Part shown: positions 62,121 to 64,000 of the stretch, in pieces | Layout: each line of letters opens with the position of its first letter | How positions within the stretch are numbered: position 1 is the stretch's first letter | Assembly: GCF_021646545.1 (NCBI RefSeq) | Contig: NZ_JAKIRP010000016.1 | Location: 1-64,000, forward strand | From: Chitinophaga filiformis | GTDB taxonomy: Bacteria; Bacteroidota; Bacteroidia; Chitinophagales; Chitinophagaceae | Direction of reading: 5' to 3' | DNA length: 64,000 nucleotides | Program-made: the position numbers and the translations under genes | The notes under the pieces: generated by a model | Told to the model about the DNA's origin: nothing | The model's database searches: none | What the model saw: only the letters and a program-made list of their open reading frames with translations

Positions 62121-62240
62121 AACAATATGATAAGAATCAGTTAATACAGGATACGCCTGAAACATTATCAGAATCTCTACTTTGCGCGCCTTGATAACCA
62201 TCGGGCACACCACCCGTACACAAAGCCTAATATAGATTCT

Positions 62241-63503
62241 ATGAAAACAAAAGCACACCTGCTTGCCCTCTCCGCGACTTTGGCCTTTGCCGCCTGTAGC
62301 AAAAATTCAGGGGATATGGCCCCCGCTGCCGACAAACTGGCTTCTGCTGATGCAATAAGCGCTACTGCCGCCAGTACCATTACTTATACGGATGAGAGCG
62401 ATTTCGTGAACAGCCTTTCTTCCTACGGCTTTAAAACACCTGACCAGGTGACACTCAACCGCGATGGTTCTACCAGCGGTTACACTGCCGTTTACGGATT
62501 CAATATTCCCGCCGCCAACCAGGTGACTGGCTTTAAGTGGAACAGCGGAGACGAACAGACCAATGAATGGCGTCCGCAAGGTATTGGAGGGTTCACCTGG
62601 GGTAGCAGGAAATTCCTGGTAGTTACCTGGTACGGCGTTGATCCCGGCACCATTGCCGGTGTTGCCAACCAGCACAAAGGAGTGCGTATCTCACTGGCAG
62701 ATATCACCAGCATGAGCAACATCACTTACCGTCATATTCTGTTGGTACAGAATGCTGCTAATATGTCCAATTCTTCCCTGTACAAAGCGTCCAACCCCTA
62801 TACACAATTAGGCGCCTTCTGCCCTGTTACTATCCATGCAGGCGGCGTGACCTGTCATGCAGGTAAACTCTTTGTTGCTGATACAAAGCTGGGGATGCGT
62901 GTATTTGACCTGACAAAATTCATCGTTGCACAGGGCGATGACACCGAAACACGTTGTGGTAAAGAAACCAATGGCGACCTTAAAGCCTTTAACTATGGTT
63001 ACATCCTTCCACAAACCGGTTATTATAAGATCACCAATGCCAACCCTTACTCCTGCATAGAGCTGGGAGAAGGCGCTACTGCTGCCAGCAAATATCTGTG
63101 GACGGCCCAATATATCGAGCCTTCAGCCACCACCACACCACAGGTGTTCGGTTTCTCTGTAAATGATGCCGGCCAGGTAAGCACCACTGTGCAACCCACT
63201 ATCATCACACCTATTGATAATGACAACACACCTGTACATGGCATTCAGGGGGTATTCAGAATGGCTAACAAAACATTTATGTCTACCACCGGCAATAGCT
63301 CTTATGAAGGCTCTACTGCCCGTCTGACACGCTACAACGACGGTGCAGCCGCCGGTACGCGTTACCGCTGGCCACATGGTGCGGAAGATTTGTACCGCGA
63401 TGCCGCTACCGGTTATCTCTGGTGCCTGACGGAATATGAAACGGAGAAATATGGGCAGGACAACAGGTGCGTATTTGCAGTGAGACTGACTGACTACGAT
63501 TGA
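62241..63503 (+). CDS. Secreted lipoprotein, probable beta-propeller
   Basis: A 420-residue lipoprotein: signal peptide with lipobox TLAFAACSKNSGDM. The mature region has repeating blade-like segments (FTWGSRKFLVVTWYGVDPG, GVTCHAGKLFVADTKLGMRV, KYLWTAQYIEPSATTTP, GIQGVFRMANKTFMSTTGNS, YLWCLTEYETEKYG), consistent with a six- or seven-bladed propeller. No catalytic motif is seen. It might bind a ligand at the cell surface. A strong terminator follows. Confidence 0.8.
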   Translation: MKTKAHLLALSATLAFAACSKNSGDMAPAADKLASADAISATAASTITYTDESDFVNSLSSYGFKTPDQVTLNRDGSTSGYTAVYGFNIPAANQVTGFKWNSGDEQTNEWRPQGIGGFTWGSRKFLVVTWYGVDPGTIAGVANQHKGVRISLADITSMSNITYRHILLVQNAANMSNSSLYKASNPYTQLGAFCPVTIHAGGVTCHAGKLFVADTKLGMRVFDLTKFIVAQGDDTETRCGKETNGDLKAFNYGYILPQTGYYKITNANPYSCIELGEGATAASKYLWTAQYIEPSATTTPQVFGFSVNDAGQVSTTVQPTIITPIDNDNTPVHGIQGVFRMANKTFMSTTGNSSYEGSTARLTRYNDGAAAGTRYRWPHGAEDLYRDAATGYLWCLTEYETEKYGQDNRCVFAVRLTDYD

Positions 63504-63533
63504 TAAAATTAACGGAAACCAGCTATCATCTTA

Positions 63534-63566
63534 AGAGCCCGTTCGCCGAAGCAGAACGGGCTCTTT
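63534..63566. terminator. Bidirectional intrinsic terminator
   Basis: Perfect 12-bp stem AAGAGCCCGTTC / GAACGGGCTCTT with a 9-nt loop, between the convergent lipoprotein and kinase genes. Confidence 0.9.
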
Positions 63567-63567
63567 C

Positions 63568-64000
63568 TTATACTTGTTGCAGACGACCGGTAAAAGAAAG
63601 CCAGTTCTCAAGCCTGCGCTGCATGAGTTGTTCTATCAGTGTAACTGCCTGTTCAAAACGTTCATCCCAGTCTCCCCGGATCTCTTCATAGTTAATACCA
63701 TACCTATCCAGCACACGGCGATGTGACAGGTCGAGCAGATTCCGCTCCTCCTCTGCCAGTCGTGTTCCGTCCTGTATGTAAGGCGCGTCATTATTCAGGT
63801 AGAGATACAGGTCGGCTTTATTGGTATTCAAAATGGATTGGTCAATATCCAGCACTGTTCCGAATGCATGTTCACCATAAGACATGGTGATATGAATATC
63901 TGTATCGATGACCAGCAGAGGGCTCTGTCCTATTGCCTGTTCATTGATACGCCGGGCATGTTCCTGAGCTATGAGGTATAAATCGCCGATCCCGAAATCA
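63568..64000 (-). CDS. NadR-like AAA-fold nucleotide kinase (partial, N-terminus beyond window)
   Basis: The 143-codon visible part runs off the window's right edge. It reads DFGIGDLYLIAQEHARRI and LLVIDTDIHI, then LYLYLNNDAPYIQDGTRLAE and LDLSHRRVLDRYGINYEEIR, ending with GDWDERFEQAVTLIEQL. These match the C-terminal nucleotide-kinase-like (AAA_28) half of NadR-type proteins, which phosphorylate nicotinamide riboside in NAD salvage. The P-loop would be outside the window, so full family membership cannot be verified. Confidence 0.75.
   Translation of the reverse strand, partial: DFGIGDLYLIAQEHARRINEQAIGQSPLLVIDTDIHITMSYGEHAFGTVLDIDQSILNTNKADLYLYLNNDAPYIQDGTRLAEEERNLLDLSHRRVLDRYGINYEEIRGDWDERFEQAVTLIEQLMQRRLENWLSFTGRLQQV

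Overview
The window looks like a chromosome segment of a Bacteroidota bacterium, most probably a Chitinophaga-like member of the Chitinophagaceae. The grounds are an ECF sigma / FecR anti-sigma / STN-containing SusC / SusD / TlpA-type lipoprotein gene set, many secreted glycoside hydrolases (GH51, GH92, GH27, a GxGYxYP-domain protein), an unusually high number of AraC-family regulators, TAnnTTTG promoter boxes, A/T-rich start contexts without strong Shine-Dalgarno sequences, and Bacteroidota-only families (DUF6934, DUF4369, the cysteine-free IS66 transposase subgroup). No rRNA, tRNA or CRISPR array is visible.

Layout. 1-2.05 kb: an IS66-family insertion sequence (tnpC cut by the window edge, tnpB, tnpA), abutting a broken polymorphic-toxin / eCIS-cargo-like gene (2.05-3.5 kb). 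3.5-10 kb: a GH51 arabinofuranosidase, then an AT-rich accessory stretch of small orphan genes (GNAT, two hypotheticals, one carrying an in-frame stop, a DUF6934 pair, an ankyrin protein, an FCP1-like phosphatase). 10-17.6 kb: AraC regulators paired with oxidoreductases and an NTF2-like enzyme, around a large WGR/leucine-rich-repeat protein. 17.7-26.7 kb: an immunity-like protein and the sigma-FecR-SusC-SusD-TlpA nutrient-uptake locus on the minus strand. 26.8-35.2 kb: four-helix membrane protein, three AraC regulators, duplicated NTF2 protein, sulfatase, alpha/beta hydrolase. 35.4-47.4 kb: lipoprotein, MsrA, GNAT, PaiB-like flavoprotein divergent from a MocR regulator, GxGYxYP protein, a frameshifted Crp gene, epimerase, AraC, methyltransferase, HxlR/DoxX pair. 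47.5-64 kb: PhnA-like protein, Crp/Fnr regulator, GH92, alpha/beta hydrolase, DinB, Rof-like protein, an ABC transporter pair, GH27, SDR+AraC, secreted lipoprotein, and the end of a NadR-like nucleotide kinase.

How it fits together. The recurring theme is one-component regulators next to or divergent from single redox or hydrolytic enzymes (stress/xenobiotic modules), mixed with secreted glycan degradation. Only the sigma/FecR/SusCD locus is a classic transport operon, and it carries no glycosidase of its own. Decay is visible in several places: the broken toxin, an in-frame stop at 7080, a DUF2231 gene fragment at 32.2 kb, and a frameshifted Crp gene with a decayed second copy of its C-terminus.

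Most interesting signals: the GH92 enzyme with Gln where alpha-mannosidases have the catalytic acid (as in mannose-1-phospho-6-mannose hydrolases); a 96-nt three-way-junction structure in the leader of susC that folds better as antisense RNA; three 21-bp-spaced repeats before a Crp gene; a 24-bp perfect palindrome on a -7 box; and a 101-bp inverted repeat upstream of phnA. All functions are inferred from reading sequence; no database search was run.
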